The notes beneath the pieces were generated by a model that saw nothing but the letters and a program-made list of their open reading frames with translations, was not told where the DNA came from and made no database searches. The translations under genes and the position numbers were made by a program. DNA of 64,000 nt from Charina bottae (Eukaryota; Chordata; Lepidosauria; Squamata; Charinaidae): NCBI GenBank assembly GCA_023362775.1, contig JALMGJ010000003.1:74370855-74434854 (forward strand), in the 5' to 3' direction. Below are positions 1 to 11,890 of this stretch, piece by piece. How positions within the stretch are numbered: position 1 is the stretch's first letter; every line of letters begins with the position of its first letter.

Positions 1-1849
1 AATAAACACTATAATTGCCATAGTCAGTGGACCCAAGAAACATCTGCATTTGTAATAACATGCAAGGAGGTGATCTGTAAAACCTTTCAAGACCCTTCCA
101 GGATGAAAGGCTAGAGAAAAAACAAGCTATTTAGGTCTGAGCATTGGCTCCTGCTGCCATTAAAATCAATGGACAGATTCAACAGGAACTGGACAAAGCT
201 CTTTCTTGGCAATGGTGTGCAGAAAGGACACCTTCTCATTAGCTCCCATGTAGTGCACGCATTTGCTGCAGGTTGCCTGCAATCTGTTGCTGCCTCTGTT
301 CAGAGAAGCGTAGGCTCAGATTCCAGGTTTTAAGAGTTTTTTTATTATTATTACCTTCAGTTCAAAAGATTCAGCCTATGGTGCTGCATGCTGGAGTCTG
401 CGAGGGAGAAAAAGCATTTGCGATGTGACTGGAAATTCAATGGCTGAGCCATGTGATTCATGTTGGAGCTGTAACAGCCTGCTGTTTTTGTTGTAATGAG
501 CTACTGTCAGCTGGGATGCCCCAGCTACAGGCTGGGCCTGCTTCTGCTGACAATTGCTGAGATGCAGGCCTCCAATGCTTAGGGTAGAGGGAAGAGAGTG
601 GATTTTGGCTCGCTATTCCCCAGCAAGCACTTTGCAGACCACAGCAGCCCTGTTGTTTTCTCTTCTTTTCATTCCTTGTGCCTGCTATTCCCAGCCCCAG
701 CTACTCTTTTGTTTTTTGTCCTCCCCCCTTTTATATTTTGGTAAAATGATCTTTAACATTTTATTCACCATTGTTACCCAGACATTATCTGATGCTGGTG
801 CTTCACATCCAGTAGAAACAGCTGAATGGGGGCATTTGCCTCTACAGTTACAGTGGATGATCAGTAAAGTCAGTTATTGGAAGAAGCCATGTTGGTTGTA
901 TCACTTTCTGCAGCTTATCACTCGATGTTTGCTGAGAATATGCTTGGTGGTAATGCCCACCCTTTGGAATGTTCCCATTCTAAGGGCCAAATCTGTTGTC
1001 TTTTAGATGCCTGTTCAAGTCTCAGTCTCTTCACCCTGGCTTTCTCTATTGACATATTTTGTCTATCTTTGTTTACATGTATCCATGTTTTCGTTTTGAG
1101 TCTCTTAAGCACTTTTATCGGTGTGGTTGTGAAATTCTTCTGCATGTTGAATTTTAACCCTTTAATTTTAATTGGTGCATTAATACACTACTATGAGATG
1201 TCAATCTCATTCTGGGAAATGTTATGAAATCAGTAAGATCAATAGTAAGTAGGAAACACTTGTACAGTATGTGAAACCTTTGGGGCAGTATCTGATGAAA
1301 AAGGAAATCAACAATATAAGTGAATTAATGCTTGGCCAACATGTAATTGGGAATTACATGATAGCCAGATTTTTTAGACTATAATTTGCCACAATTTGTA
1401 CCACTAACCGTGTTGCCAAGGGCTAATAGGAACTGAAGCCCAGCAGTATATGCAGAGTCACACGCTCCATGCTCCATGCAGGGCCACATGCTCCATGCTC
1501 CATGCCCTACTGTAGCTTATAGATTGATTTGAAAGGTTGGACCACAAGTCTCCAACATTTGGGGGCTATGGGCAGCATTTGGAACGTTAAGAAAGCCTTA
1601 TGGCTTGTTGAGAGAGACCATCCATATATTGTCTGCTATTTCACAAAACAGTTAACTATTGATGTCTAAACACAGATAGGTTGCCTAAAAATCTTAATAT
1701 AAGGCAAAGGCATTTTAAACCTTCAAATATCCATTTACTTCTTTCAACTCATGGTTTTCTCTCTTGTTCAAGATCATCTCCTATCTTCCCCTTTTCTCTT
1801 TCATTGAAGTGAATCATGGAAAGTAATCATCAGCTATATTCTCCATTGG
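1..1849. other. No recognisable gene; unique or old sequence
   Basis: Open frames here (the longest is 150 codons at 554-1006) show no domain, signal or family I recognise, and they overlap frames on the other strand, as expected by chance. The only structure seen is a short imperfect tandem repeat of GCTCCAT words at about 1461-1506. Confidence 0.5.
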
Positions 1850-2285
1850 TCAGATCCCATTTTGAATACCATGCCTGGTTCTGGGACCAGGAAAAATTGC
1901 AACAGGTACAGGAAAGGACAGGAAGAATCATCAGGACTCCGGAAACTAAGTTTTACAAGGAGAGACTGAGGAAGCTGGGTATTTTACTTTGGGAACAGAT
2001 TTTTCATTCATTCATTCATTCATTCATTCATTCATTCATTCATTCATTCATTCATTCAATTTATATGACCGCCCAACTCCCCCAACAGGGGACTCAGATG
2101 ATAACAGATGACTGAGAGGGGATATGGCAACACTTTTCAAGTACCTGAAGGGGAATCACAGAGAAGGCCAAGACTGGTTTTCTTTTAGCCTGAGGGAAGA
2201 TACCATTTGAACGTTAGCAAATGTCTGCTAATGATAAAAACAGTTAGTAGAAGCAATTACAACGTTGGCAGTGAGCTTCCCTTCA
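1850..2285 (+). mobile_element. CR1 LINE fragment, interrupted
   Basis: The stretch carries the typical end of CR1 ORF2: a phrase about a frame built by a residue string similar to LQQVQERTGRIIR, then a region about an element retaining 'actaagttttacaaggagag' and, after an interruption, 'cttttcaagtacctgaaggg'. These phrases mark the C-terminal coding part of CR1 retrotransposons across amniotes. The piece is broken at about 2002-2102 by a (CATT)n run plus a LINE tail. It is 5'-truncated, has several stops and is inactive. CR1 assignment is by recognition, not by search. Confidence 0.7.
2002..2102 (-). mobile_element. Short LINE 3' tail with (CATT)n inside CR1
   Basis: A (CATT)n run of about 50 bp is followed by 'tttatatgaccgcccaactc', which on the minus strand is the end of an L2-like LINE with a tetranucleotide tail. 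The 7-mer 'aacagat' stands on both sides (about 1995-2001 and 2103-2109), consistent with a target duplication. The CR1 reading resumes on the far side, so this is a small nested insertion. Confidence 0.5.
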
Positions 2286-2289
2286 CTGG

Positions 2290-4330
2290 GTGTATGCAAG
2301 TACAGGGGATAATTTAATTTGGATTCCTGCCCTGAGAGAGGGTTGGTCTCAATGCCCCTTTCTACCTCACAATTCTCTATGTTTTCTACATATTATATGC
2401 ACATATAACTGTTTAAAGAATTATATTCTCCTCTTGAACACACTGAGACACATACATATGCAGTTACAGTGAATTAACTGAGTTCTTCTAGTGACAAAAA
2501 ATTTGCTTGGCCAAAGGATTCTTCTACCCCTATTTCATAAAATAGGCCTAAAAAGAGGGAGTTTAATGAATTTAATCCTAATACATGCCATTTTATCTGT
2601 ATTCAATTATAAAGGTAGCAAGTCTAATTTCTGTTTCAGAAATGTCTAAATTTCCCCGTATATGCTTATGTTTGAATACAATTTTCTACATTGTGCTCAT
2701 TTTTGTGAGCAATTTATCCTATGCAATTTTGTATGGATTTTACAGCAAAAAGCAATATTGCAAAAATGAATGGCTAAGCTATCTATATATTATTAGTCTG
2801 CAAACTGTCAATTTTGTCAGTTCACTTAAAACTAAGGACCAAATTAAACTCTTTGCCATCCTTGCTTAGGTATGTCTAGGTTCCAACAGGCTAATATCCA
2901 GGGAGTTTGGGTAATGAGATTAGTTTATGTATGAAAAAAAAATCACCATCTTTTGCTGAAGCATCATATTTGTATTGCCGGGCTGATACATTTGCTTGGT
3001 TGAACGGGGATAATTGACAAAGAGCGCTCCAATAATCTCAGAATAGATGGTGATTCTTGAAGCTCATGTTCTAGTCACCTTTGTCCAAAAGAGAAGGCTA
3101 GTAATGATGAGGAATGAGTGAGGAGAGGAAAAAGTTTTACTCTCACACATCAAAGTAGTTTTTTCTTACAGCTAGACCAACTACAGTAATAGTTTAGCAT
3201 CTGCCAGTGAAATAGCACTGAAGCAAGAGACACCTTCCAAAGTTTTCTTGCGTTAATGTGTTCTGGTACCACTTTTAAATCAAATGTAGCTGTGCCCCAG
3301 CAGACTCTACGGTGCTGCCACCCTCACCCCCACAAATCCTCCAAAAGCAAATAAACCAACAAACCCCCCAGAGCAGTGCCACTCAGATTGTGCCATTCAG
3401 AGCATCAAAATCTTGGGCTGATGCTGCCTTAATTCATATTTGCTTCTGATGTATGTTTTTCTAGATGCTTTTAAAATTCATAATCATTAAATTGGCTTGC
3501 AACTAGTAAATCATAGAAACAAGTAAAGGTAAAACCAATACAAAATCAATAGTACCCGCATCATGGATCGTCATTAAAAGCATTAACTTGGAACCTAAAA
3601 TGTACTAATCTTGGAGTTTTCCTAACTTACCTAGGAAGGATATTACTCAAATGGAATATTACTACTACAAGGCCCTTTCTCCAGCTACCATTCCCCTCTT
3701 CTGTTGGTGGATCTTCCTGGTAAAGGAACATCAGAAGAAACCATGTAATAAATGAGACTACTTATCCATTAGCTCAGTTCTTGTAGCAGCTCACCAGGAT
3801 TTCAGACATGAAGCTTTCACCCCTATGCGTAGGGAAGCCAAAGACTGAATAGAGCACCTTTTGCATACAAAGCATGTTCTATACTGTTGAGCTATGGTCA
3901 TGTTGCAGTTTTATGATTTATGGTACCTATGAAGATATAGCACTCTTAATATGCAAATTAGTGATGAGGTGAATTGTTGTTATCTCCATTTTACAGCCAA
4001 GGAAATAACTTAAGTTAGACATGCCTAATTTCATTTTCTGTGTTCATAACCAAGAGGGCAGTTCATTCTTTTCCATGTCTCTCAACCTCAAGGAATAAAA
4101 ACAAATGTACCCCCGCACTCTACAACCACCACCAAATTCTTAGCCTCTAGGTTTCAAAGAAATCAAGAGATGATCATTAGTTCCTGTGGCAAGACAGAAA
4201 CTTGTACACTTATGAACAAACCAGTTCACATAATCAACCCAGGCAATCCAGGTCACAGTGTGCCACCCATATGCATACCAGAAGAAATAACTTCAAATAA
4301 TCCAAATCAGCTACCTAAAGGGTTGGCAAA
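2290..4330. other. No recognisable gene or repeat
   Basis: AT-rich sequence with short chance frames only (60 and 94 codons). I recognise no repeat family, and there are no splice-bounded coding segments I could defend. Confidence 0.45.
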
Positions 4331-4410
4331 GATAGATAGATCTACCTACCTTATCTACCTACCTACCTACCTACCTACCTACCTACCTACCTACCTATCG
4401 ATCTATCATC
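4331..4410. repeat. (CTAC)n microsatellite
   Basis: About 14 near-perfect CTAC units, preceded by GATA units and followed by ATCT units. The 84-codon frame across it encodes a Tyr-Leu-Pro-Thr repeat and is a by-product of the microsatellite. Confidence 0.95.
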
Positions 4411-4939
4411 TAATCCCCATTTAAAATCCATCCATCAAGTTCATTTACTGGATAATAATTCCTTCCTGCACCAGTACTCTGGTAATGTTTGACATTGTCA
4501 CTTTGTTTAATGCTTCTTCAGCCCTGCTCCAGTGCACTGGCTGCCCTTTGGAGAAGATAGGACAATAGTGAACAGAATACAAGCATTTCTGAATCAGGTT
4601 TTGGTTTACTGAACATTGCTAGGGACATGCATGGGAAATATTGATCAATGACAGCCATATTTCCAATGCAATGTTAACCTCGTACACTAGGCTGTGAGTC
4701 TCCAGGCCCAAAGCTTTTCCTGTTAACATATGGGAAGCTGCATCCTGTATCAGTGGGAGTTCCTGGCAGGCTTCAGAGACAGCGGCCTATAGAGCAAATT
4801 ATAGTAATCCAAATGTGAGATGATGAGGGCATGAGTGACAGTTGCTAGCACCTCATGTACCAGGAAAGATTGCAACTGGCACACTAGCTGAAGTTGGGCA
4901 AAAGCTCTCCTGGCTATGGCAAAAGCTCTCCAGGCTAAG

Positions 4940-5272
4940 TCTATGAAGGTTCTCAGTCATCCAGGTGGAATTGTCTGTAGCTTGAATCATGTCAACTGGA
5001 TTTCTATTTTCTTAGTGGAAACGTTTCGCTCCTTATCCAAGGAGCTTCTTCAGTCTGAGCAAAGTTAGTAAGGGAATCCTTAAATATGTTTCTAGGTGGC
5101 TGTGTGACCTTACACCTGGGGCTAGGTCATGGTTATTTTGAGATGTTGTTTCTAAGTCCCTTTATCATCTAAAGGAGGATCGTTAAGATCACCATGCTGC
5201 TGTTGAGCTTGCGAAATGGTCTTAATCTTCCTAGGCACAGAAGACAAAGCAGGGAGGAAAATAGGGGAAAGA
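4940..5272. mobile_element. 333-bp insertion, Penelope-like candidate
   Basis: This segment interrupts the antisense L2-like LINE and is bordered by a 13-bp direct repeat 'tctccaggctaag' at 4927-4939 and 5273-5285, a clear target duplication. It has no poly-A or tRNA-like head. On the minus strand, 5053 to 5018 reads CTGAAGA, then a perfect 5-bp stem (GCTCC/GGAGC) closing an 8-base loop, then GAAACG. This resembles the hammerhead-ribozyme layout known from Penelope-like retroelements. The core differs from CTGATGA and has extra bases before the stem, so catalysis is doubtful. Penelope origin is inference. Confidence 0.5.
5018..5053 (-). ncRNA. Hammerhead-like hairpin motif, degenerate
   Basis: Layout on the minus strand is CTGAAGA, AA-spaced stem GCTCC, loop TTGGATAA, stem GGAGC, then GAAACG followed by TTT. 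A true hammerhead core would be CTGATGA next to the stem. Only the stem and the GAAA strand fit well, so it is at best a relic. Confidence 0.3.
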
Positions 5273-6069
5273 TCTCCAGGCTAAGCTTCCACTATAGCTT
5301 CTAACAGGAGCTTTAAGACTAGAAGAACCCCCAAGTTGCAGACCAACACTTTTTGGTAGATTACAATCCCATTAGAGATAAAGTTTGTTCTATCCACACT
5401 CGTTAGCTTCTGTATCAAACTCCATCTTGCTCGAGTTAATTCTCAACCTGTTTCTCTCCAACCAAACCCTCAAAGCTGCAAAACACCAGGTCAAAACTTC
5501 TGCTCCATTTCCCATGTGGCCTGGGTTAGACATGTACAACAGGGTACCATCCAATGACCTCACCCAGAGGATTCATGTAGTTGTTAAATAAAATAGGTAA
5601 GAGGGCCAAGCCCTGTGGCACCCCATACTAGACTGCTTGAGGACTTGATCTCTCCAAACCCTACAGTTATGGACTAGAAATATGCAGACAGGAAGGAATG
5701 GAATGGAACCACTCCCAACCTTTACAGGTATAGCAGAAAGATACCATGGCCAAGAGATCCAGCAGCACAAATAGGTTCATAGTCCCCTTATCCAAGTCCC
5801 ACCAAAGGTCACTGATGAGAGCAACCAACATTATTTCTGTCCCATGCCTGAGCCTGAACCCTACTGAAAAAGGTTCAGATAGTGTATTTCTTTCAGAGTT
5901 CTTTGTATCTGTTACCTCACTGCCTTCTCAAGAACTGAGATTGGAGCCTGGGCAATAGTTCTCTAGTTCTGGGCCAGTCTCTTAAGGGGATAACACAGCA
6001 ATACCTCTTTTCAGGACAATGGAATCTCTCCCTTCCACAATGAGGATAGACATATCTGTCAATATCAGT

Positions 6070-8320
6070 AATTTTTTTTCTGAAAATGTGGCCTTGTTTT
6101 CACTTCAAGTAAATTAAGTAAAATACAGTATTTTATTAATTTTGGGCACATTTAACTTTTTAGGATATGGAGTTTTTGAAAACACATTTTCCCCTTCCAC
6201 GGTATTGTATACACTGTGTTTTTTCCTGAAACACATACAGTATCATTATGCTTTTTAAAATGTTTTTATGTTGAAAATGGGATTTCAAAATCCCGAATCA
6301 GCATACATGTTCTGATTCATCTGTAGCTTTGGAGATCTGAACTAAGTACCTTTGTATAAAAAATTAGATGAAATGTATTTATTTTATTTACTTATAACAT
6401 TTTAGCTTTTTTTGTTAAACATGATTGCAAATTCCTGATCCATTGCTAAATCACATCAGTCTGAAATGCAGATAAAGGTTTCCTGTCATACAGCTCCATA
6501 ACAAGAAAAATGTCATTGGCTCCATTTCTGTAAGTCTGACTGCTAAACTGAACTAATCAAGCTGTTGTGAAAGGCACAGAACCAATACTGGTAAAGGAGA
6601 AAGAGACGGACAAACAACATTTCAAAATCAAAACAGTCTGCAGCCAATGGTGTCAGGGGGAGGAGTCAAAATAGGCAAGATGGTGGAAGCAGTGTCATGA
6701 TCCAAGCCCCACCTCTTGGGACGAGGCATGGATCGAGAAACTAGTTCTGCCAACTTCTCTGTTTTAACATCCTCACACCACCCCCTGTGGCTGCAGCCCA
6801 GAATTTATTTTAGTCAATCCTAATTTTTGTCCCTATGGATTATAAAAGAAGCCTTTCTGTGATTTTTCCTCTGACCAAACCCCCTTCTATTGTTTCTCAT
6901 ACTTTCAAGAATAGATTTGATTCTAATAATTTCGTGTATAAATATACGTATATCTAGCTTAAATTAGAAAATGGTTTGAAACTAGGGCTCAGAGCTAGGA
7001 GGGGATGTGTTGATAGACAGGAAAGCTGGGATTCTCTCTCAGAAGTAGACGTCGTAACTGCCAGGCCAAGTGTTCATGTAAAAGGTTCCATAAGCAGAAA
7101 GGCTCAGATTTTGTTGTGGTGTCACAACAGATAGAAATATGAGTAAGGTAGGAAGTTTGAGATGCCGAGAAATTTTGCTTCTGCAGAAACCAGTATTATT
7201 TCCCATATGGGTTGGAGACTGAAAATCTAAAGTGCCTGAAAGGCTTCTCCCTAGAAAGAATATATAATGGAAAAAAGTGACAAGAGCATTTTGAGAAAGA
7301 AAACCAGTACTTCCTTCTTATATAGCTACTTATGCTGAGTCTTGCTATTTTGTGCCAGAAATCAATTACTTCATTAATGATGCCACATGGCTAGCCTCGG
7401 CTGAGGTGCTCTACCAACAATCTAGGTGAGCATTCTTTCTTGACCTTGATCTTAAAAATAGCTGCTGGGTCTATGATGGGAGTTAATTGGGCAAAGCAAA
7501 CTTAGAGACCACTTCCATATCTGCTTAATTTTCAGAGCCATTACTTGGGCTACTTTGACTACATGGGTTTTGTGACCCTAGAGATTATCTGTAGGAACTT
7601 TTGCAAAACAAATATGGTGATCAACAAAAGAGCTATCTTGGCATGTTCCATTGAGCTCCTAGAGTTAAATTAAATTTAATGTTGGAGAGCTAAAATTAGA
7701 TCCTTTGATATCTTTCTTTTCTTTAAAAGCGCTATATTGCACCATGAAACTGGAGGATTGTTTTCTTTGAGCCATTTCCCTTTCTAGAGCTGAAGGAAAA
7801 AATAATAGTATCATATTTTACCTGCCCCTACAACTCAGGATAACAATAGTTTGGGGAACAACATTTGAGAAATGATTAATCTCACTCTTCCTCAGTGCTA
7901 TGGCCCTATCCCAAATCTTCCTGCTGTTTCGCTCCAAAGACATTGGGAGATCCAGTCACAGGATCTTTGGCATCATTTTTAAGGCTCAGAAGGACTGGAA
8001 GACATTGTAATAGATTACATGTGGGCCCCTAATATCCCCAGGAACTCAAGAGATTAGGCCTCTTATTTGGATGAAAGCTGTTTCTTTGGATCTAGTCCTT
8101 TTTAAACTGATACTCAGCATAAACATTTCCTGTGAACTGTCTTCACTAAGAATGGATAGGTGGGATATACTGCATTATGTTTTTTTTAAAACTAAACGTC
8201 TAAAATTCATCACAGATCATCTGGTGCAAAACATACACCATTCAAAATAAAAAATCTTCACCTCAGGAATTTAGGTTTGCAACAAAACTGAATAGAATTC
8301 ATTCATCGTTTCATTAAGAC
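6070..8320. other. No recognisable gene; possible old LTR-like patch
   Basis: Mostly AT-rich and unrecognised. At 6650-6900 a C-rich patch precedes a TATA-like 'attataaaagaag' at about 6840, which could be an old promoter or LTR remnant, but no paired LTR, primer-binding site or coding region is visible. Confidence 0.35.
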
Positions 8321-8347
8321 ACAAACACACACACACACACACACACT
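8321..8347. repeat. (AC)n microsatellite
   Basis: About 11 to 12 AC dinucleotides in a row. Confidence 0.95.
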
Positions 8348-8814
8348 CCAGAATATCCCAGATCCTTAAATATTTTAATTTTATGGGAAGGGGAGAAGGG
8401 GTTATTTTGTTGCTGATCTACTGAAAATCACTAGAGTTCAATCAGTAGATCCACTTCTGCTTTCTGCACATGTCTGATCTAGGTAGCCCAAAGTAAAAGC
8501 TACCACATACCGACTGGCCTATAGAAAAATCCATGACTCATGTTCTTACATTCAGCAAGGCTTAGGAACAGAGTACCTGCAAGATAGCAGCTATCATCAA
8601 CACACTTATAAGACCATGAGAAATAGTCCCCTTTTCAGACCCACAGAAGGAATAAAAATAGAGCAACCATGAAGAGAGACCAGGAGAGATATAGAAGGGG
8701 GAAATGAGTAGAGATAAAGAAGTAGGAAGGTAATGAGAGATTGAAAAAAGAGCAAGGGAGATAGTGGTTAAATGAAAAGAGTCCAGAAACCTTTTTCTAA
8801 AAGGGACGGGGAGC

Positions 8815-8830
8815 GGGGGGGGGGGGGGGG
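8815..8830. repeat. Poly-G tract
   Basis: Sixteen consecutive G bases. Runs this long are length-unstable and prone to sequencing error and G-quadruplex formation. Confidence 0.95.
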
Positions 8831-9115
8831 AGATGCAACAAGAATGAGAATTGATGAGGCGCACAGAAAGGAAGAGTCCTTCCATCAGCAAGTTTGACAG
8901 ATGAAGTTAGGAGATAAATCACCCACTGGAAGGAGCCTAGGTTTTCAGTCCCTGCACTGTCTGCTTCTTTCCTTCTGTCATCTGCCTAATAGCCCAGCTT
9001 CAGGAGATAAATGGCTGCATCTGAGTCTCGGGCTATTCCCCCTTCCCCCAACTTTCCTTTTCTCATTCCCTTGCTATAGCAAGAAGGGCCTGAGACTTTC
9101 CTGACTGCAAAAGTG

Positions 9116-9133
9116 CTGGCTGGCTGGCTGGCT
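9116..9133. repeat. (TGGC)n short array
   Basis: Four to five TGGC units. Confidence 0.85.
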
Positions 9134-9139
9134 GCTGCC

Positions 9140-10520
9140 CCTACAAATAGCAACATTATTCAGACTGGACAGAAGGACAGCATTCAAGTAAAACATCAGT
9201 GGCTTTAATGTCTTCTGAGCATTTTATTAGGAGCATTATTATTTTAGGAAGGGAGAAGACAGTGAGCAGATAAAAGGAGGCGATAAGTGACATCAGAGGA
9301 GATGGTCAGTGGGGTAGAGCCAGGAACCCACGGCTGCAAATCAACTTGGTTTACACTCATCTGCCAATTGCCTCCACTGTGAATTTCATTTTAAGGCTCA
9401 GAGCTGTCTTGATGTGCCAACATAATGTTGGCTGGTGGGCTGACAGGTATCATGCAGTATTGCAATAATCACGGTAAGCTGATTCTCACTCTGTAGTTTT
9501 CCTACATGGAAGAAAAATACGCAGTGAAGTTTCTGAAGGATCTTGGGCTTAATACCATGCTCTATCACATGAGCAATATATGGTCTACATAGAGCTACAT
9601 TTCCAGATATAATTCTAAAATAAAATACACAATTGCAAGCCATTGCAATTGCACATTGTCCAAGATTCTCAAGTTTACATGATTATAATTTCCTCAGAGA
9701 AATATATGACAAACTTAGCTGGTTTTCTGATCCCCCTAACCCACTCTCCCATTTTGGCAGTTTTATGTTGATAGACCTTTAAATATATAATAATAGGGTT
9801 GAATTTACCCCTACCTCAACCGGTGGAGGAAAATCTTTACCATATTCTACCATCTTTAGAAACTTGGAAAAATAAGATATTAGATGAAGGCCTGCACAAT
9901 ATTTTGAAATTCTCTTCACAGATTACTAAGTTACGTAAAATGTTAAAAACAGCAAAATATCTACTACTGATGACATCAGTTGAATTTTCTTATGGAGGGG
10001 GATACAAAGCTAGAATGCATCTACAAGTAGTTTGATTCCCAGTGGTAGGAAATCTAATATTTATACTAATGTTTAGTATGAAATAAAATTATCAGTTTAT
10101 CAGCCAAAAAAAATCATTTTCAATATATAAAAGTCTTTTATAGGGTGTTTTCTTTTGATTTTTTTTTTGCACCATAAGCCTAATATTGTCAGGTACCTAA
10201 GGACTTCAACTGGGAAATCTGTAGATTGCCAGATGTAAGAAGGAAGTAACAAACAATTCAGCTAAGATAATCACATAATAATTCATAATTTCCTAAAAGC
10301 AGGAGACAATCTGATATTACAGGTTGATTTAAAACTACCTAGACCAGCCTTTGTTCTTTCAGTCCGGTAGTTATGGAACTCCATCAGTTTTTCCATCCTT
10401 TTCCATTTAACTAAGCACTCTCTTTGAACACTTTGAATTGGGCTGTCTTCCAGCTGTGCAAAGTATTTGTTCTATGGATTTAGTATTTCTATTCATTAGG
10501 AAATTGAGCCCAGGCTTAAG
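9140..10520. other. No recognisable gene
   Basis: Includes a 78-codon frame at 9799-10035 with ordinary composition but no recognised motif, no splice context and no supporting neighbour. I do not call it a gene. Confidence 0.4.
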
Positions 10521-10524
10521 AACA

Positions 10525-11890
10525 TAACAATGATACTGAATCAGACTATTGAGGTTCTGCATTGTGTCTTCCACAGTGGCCAGATACTTGCAGAAAGACC
10601 ACCAGAAAACATAAAGACATCCACTCTTTTCTACTTGTATGTCCTTCCCCCATCTGGGAGATAAATTCTATAATTTGTTTTCTATGATTTGTTATTTGTT
10701 GATGTACTTCTACTGAAAATACTGTAGAATTTTTTTTTACTTAGCTAGCATGACTAATAAGTGACTGATATATCTCCATTGGTTGGTCTAGTCCTCTTTT
10801 AAAACCATTAAAACTATCCTTACTTTTACCACACCTTTTAGTGGCAAATTCCACTGAATTGATTATGTCTGAATTAATTTCCTTTCTCTGAATCTGTCAG
10901 TCAGATTTATGGAATGTTTCAACATTTTTGTGTGATAAAAGAAGGTTAAAAATTATCTCTGCCTCTGTATCAGTTAACCCTATATTATTACTGTTATATG
11001 ATTGTCTTTTTAACCTCCTATCATATGCCCAAGACTTGGGCCATTTTGATTGATCATTTCTAGGTGTTTTACAATAGGATAACCATTTTTTTTACAGTAG
11101 AATAACCTTTAGGAGCGTGGTGGCTCAGCGGGTAAGACGCCAGGCTTGTTGATCGGAAGATTGCAAGTTCGGAGGTTCAAATCCCTAGCCCCGCATGACA
11201 GAGTGAGCTCCCGCACTAGCCCCAGCTCTTGCCAACCTAGCAATTTGAAAGCATGCAAATGCTAGTAGATTAATAGGTACCACTTCGGTGGGTAGGTAAC
11301 AGCATTCCGCGTGCGTCATGCCGGTCATATTACCATGGAAGCATCTTCGGACAACGCTGGCTCTTCGGCTAACAAACAGAGATGAGCATCGGCCCCTAGA
11401 GTCGGACACGACTGCACAAATGTGTGGGGGGAACCTTTACCTTAACCTTTCTGAGGTATACAAATATAGCTATTTCATTTTCAGTCCAATACTTTCATTT
11501 TGTATTCCATCAAAACCTCAAGCTTTCTTGGTAACCCTTAGCTAGTTCAGAATTCATAGATGCAGAATTGGGAAGTTTTGTCCCAATGTGGTACTTCTGA
11601 ATCTGAATTTCATTTACCATTTTATTGCTCATTCACTTACTTTGGAGAATGCTTTGGGTGGTTTTTGCAGTTCACTTAGGCTTTTATTATCCTCAATAAT
11701 TTGGTGTTCTCTATAAACTTGGCACTTCATTGCTTACTACAAGTTCCAGGTAATTTATGAATAAATTAAACATGATTAATGCAAATACAGATCTGTGGTG
11801 GATCCTACTATTTCATTGCTAACTTTTTCTACTGGTTTCTACCTACCATTTCTTGTTCGTTAACTAGTTACTGATTAGCATGGAATGCTT
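10525..11890 (-). mobile_element. Old CR1 LINE, antisense, split by a SINE
   Basis: The plus strand carries the antisense of a decayed CR1 ORF2. Around 11730 the minus strand reads a remnant AKFIENTKLLRI where CR1 has a KFADDTKL-type catalytic motif, and nearby 'aaaatggtaaatgaaattca' matches the usual KW.MKFN-type stretch that follows. The part at 10540-11080 resembles the C-terminal and 3' part (accounts of 'ggtctagtcctcttttaaaa' and 'caaattccactgaattgatt'). SINE copy 1 interrupts it at 11111-11442. Stops and the lost catalytic aspartates show it is long dead. Confidence 0.6.
11111..11442 (+). mobile_element. tRNA-derived SINE, copy 1
   Basis: The head 'gtggctcagcgggtaaga' matches a Pol III A box and 'aggttcaaatccc' a B box with one change. 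The body is followed by 'gagtcggacacgactgcac', a BovB-like 3' phrase, ending in 'aacctttacctt'. The 8-mer 'taaccttt' flanks it (11103-11110 and 11443-11450). Five copies occur in the window, all on the plus strand. The family resembles squamate Sauria/Squam-type SINEs, a name given by recognition only. Confidence 0.85.

Larger units (their letters stand above)
4790..6070 (-). mobile_element. L2-like LINE fragment, antisense, with insertion
   Basis: The plus strand shows the antisense of the reverse-transcriptase C-terminal half of an L2/CR1-group LINE: 'atagtaatccaaatgtgaga', 'aggagctttaagactag', 'gggccaagccctgtggcacc' and 'gagattggagcctgggcaat'. Closely matching antisense phrases recur at 33.1-33.9 kb and 63.4-64 kb, which makes this a family present several times in the window. 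The reading frame is degraded. A 333-bp insertion interrupts it at 4940-5272. The boundaries are approximate. Confidence 0.7.

Noticed and set aside
6640..6960. Possible solo LTR with a TATA-like box
   Set aside because: No terminal TG...CA pair, target duplication or second LTR could be found by eye.
9799..10035. 78-codon frame with non-repetitive composition as a possible exon
   Set aside because: No recognised motif, no convincing splice pair and no neighbouring coding segment.
11140..11190. tRNA-like sequence with A and B boxes
   Set aside because: It is the head of a SINE repeated five times. There is no full cloverleaf or free-standing gene.
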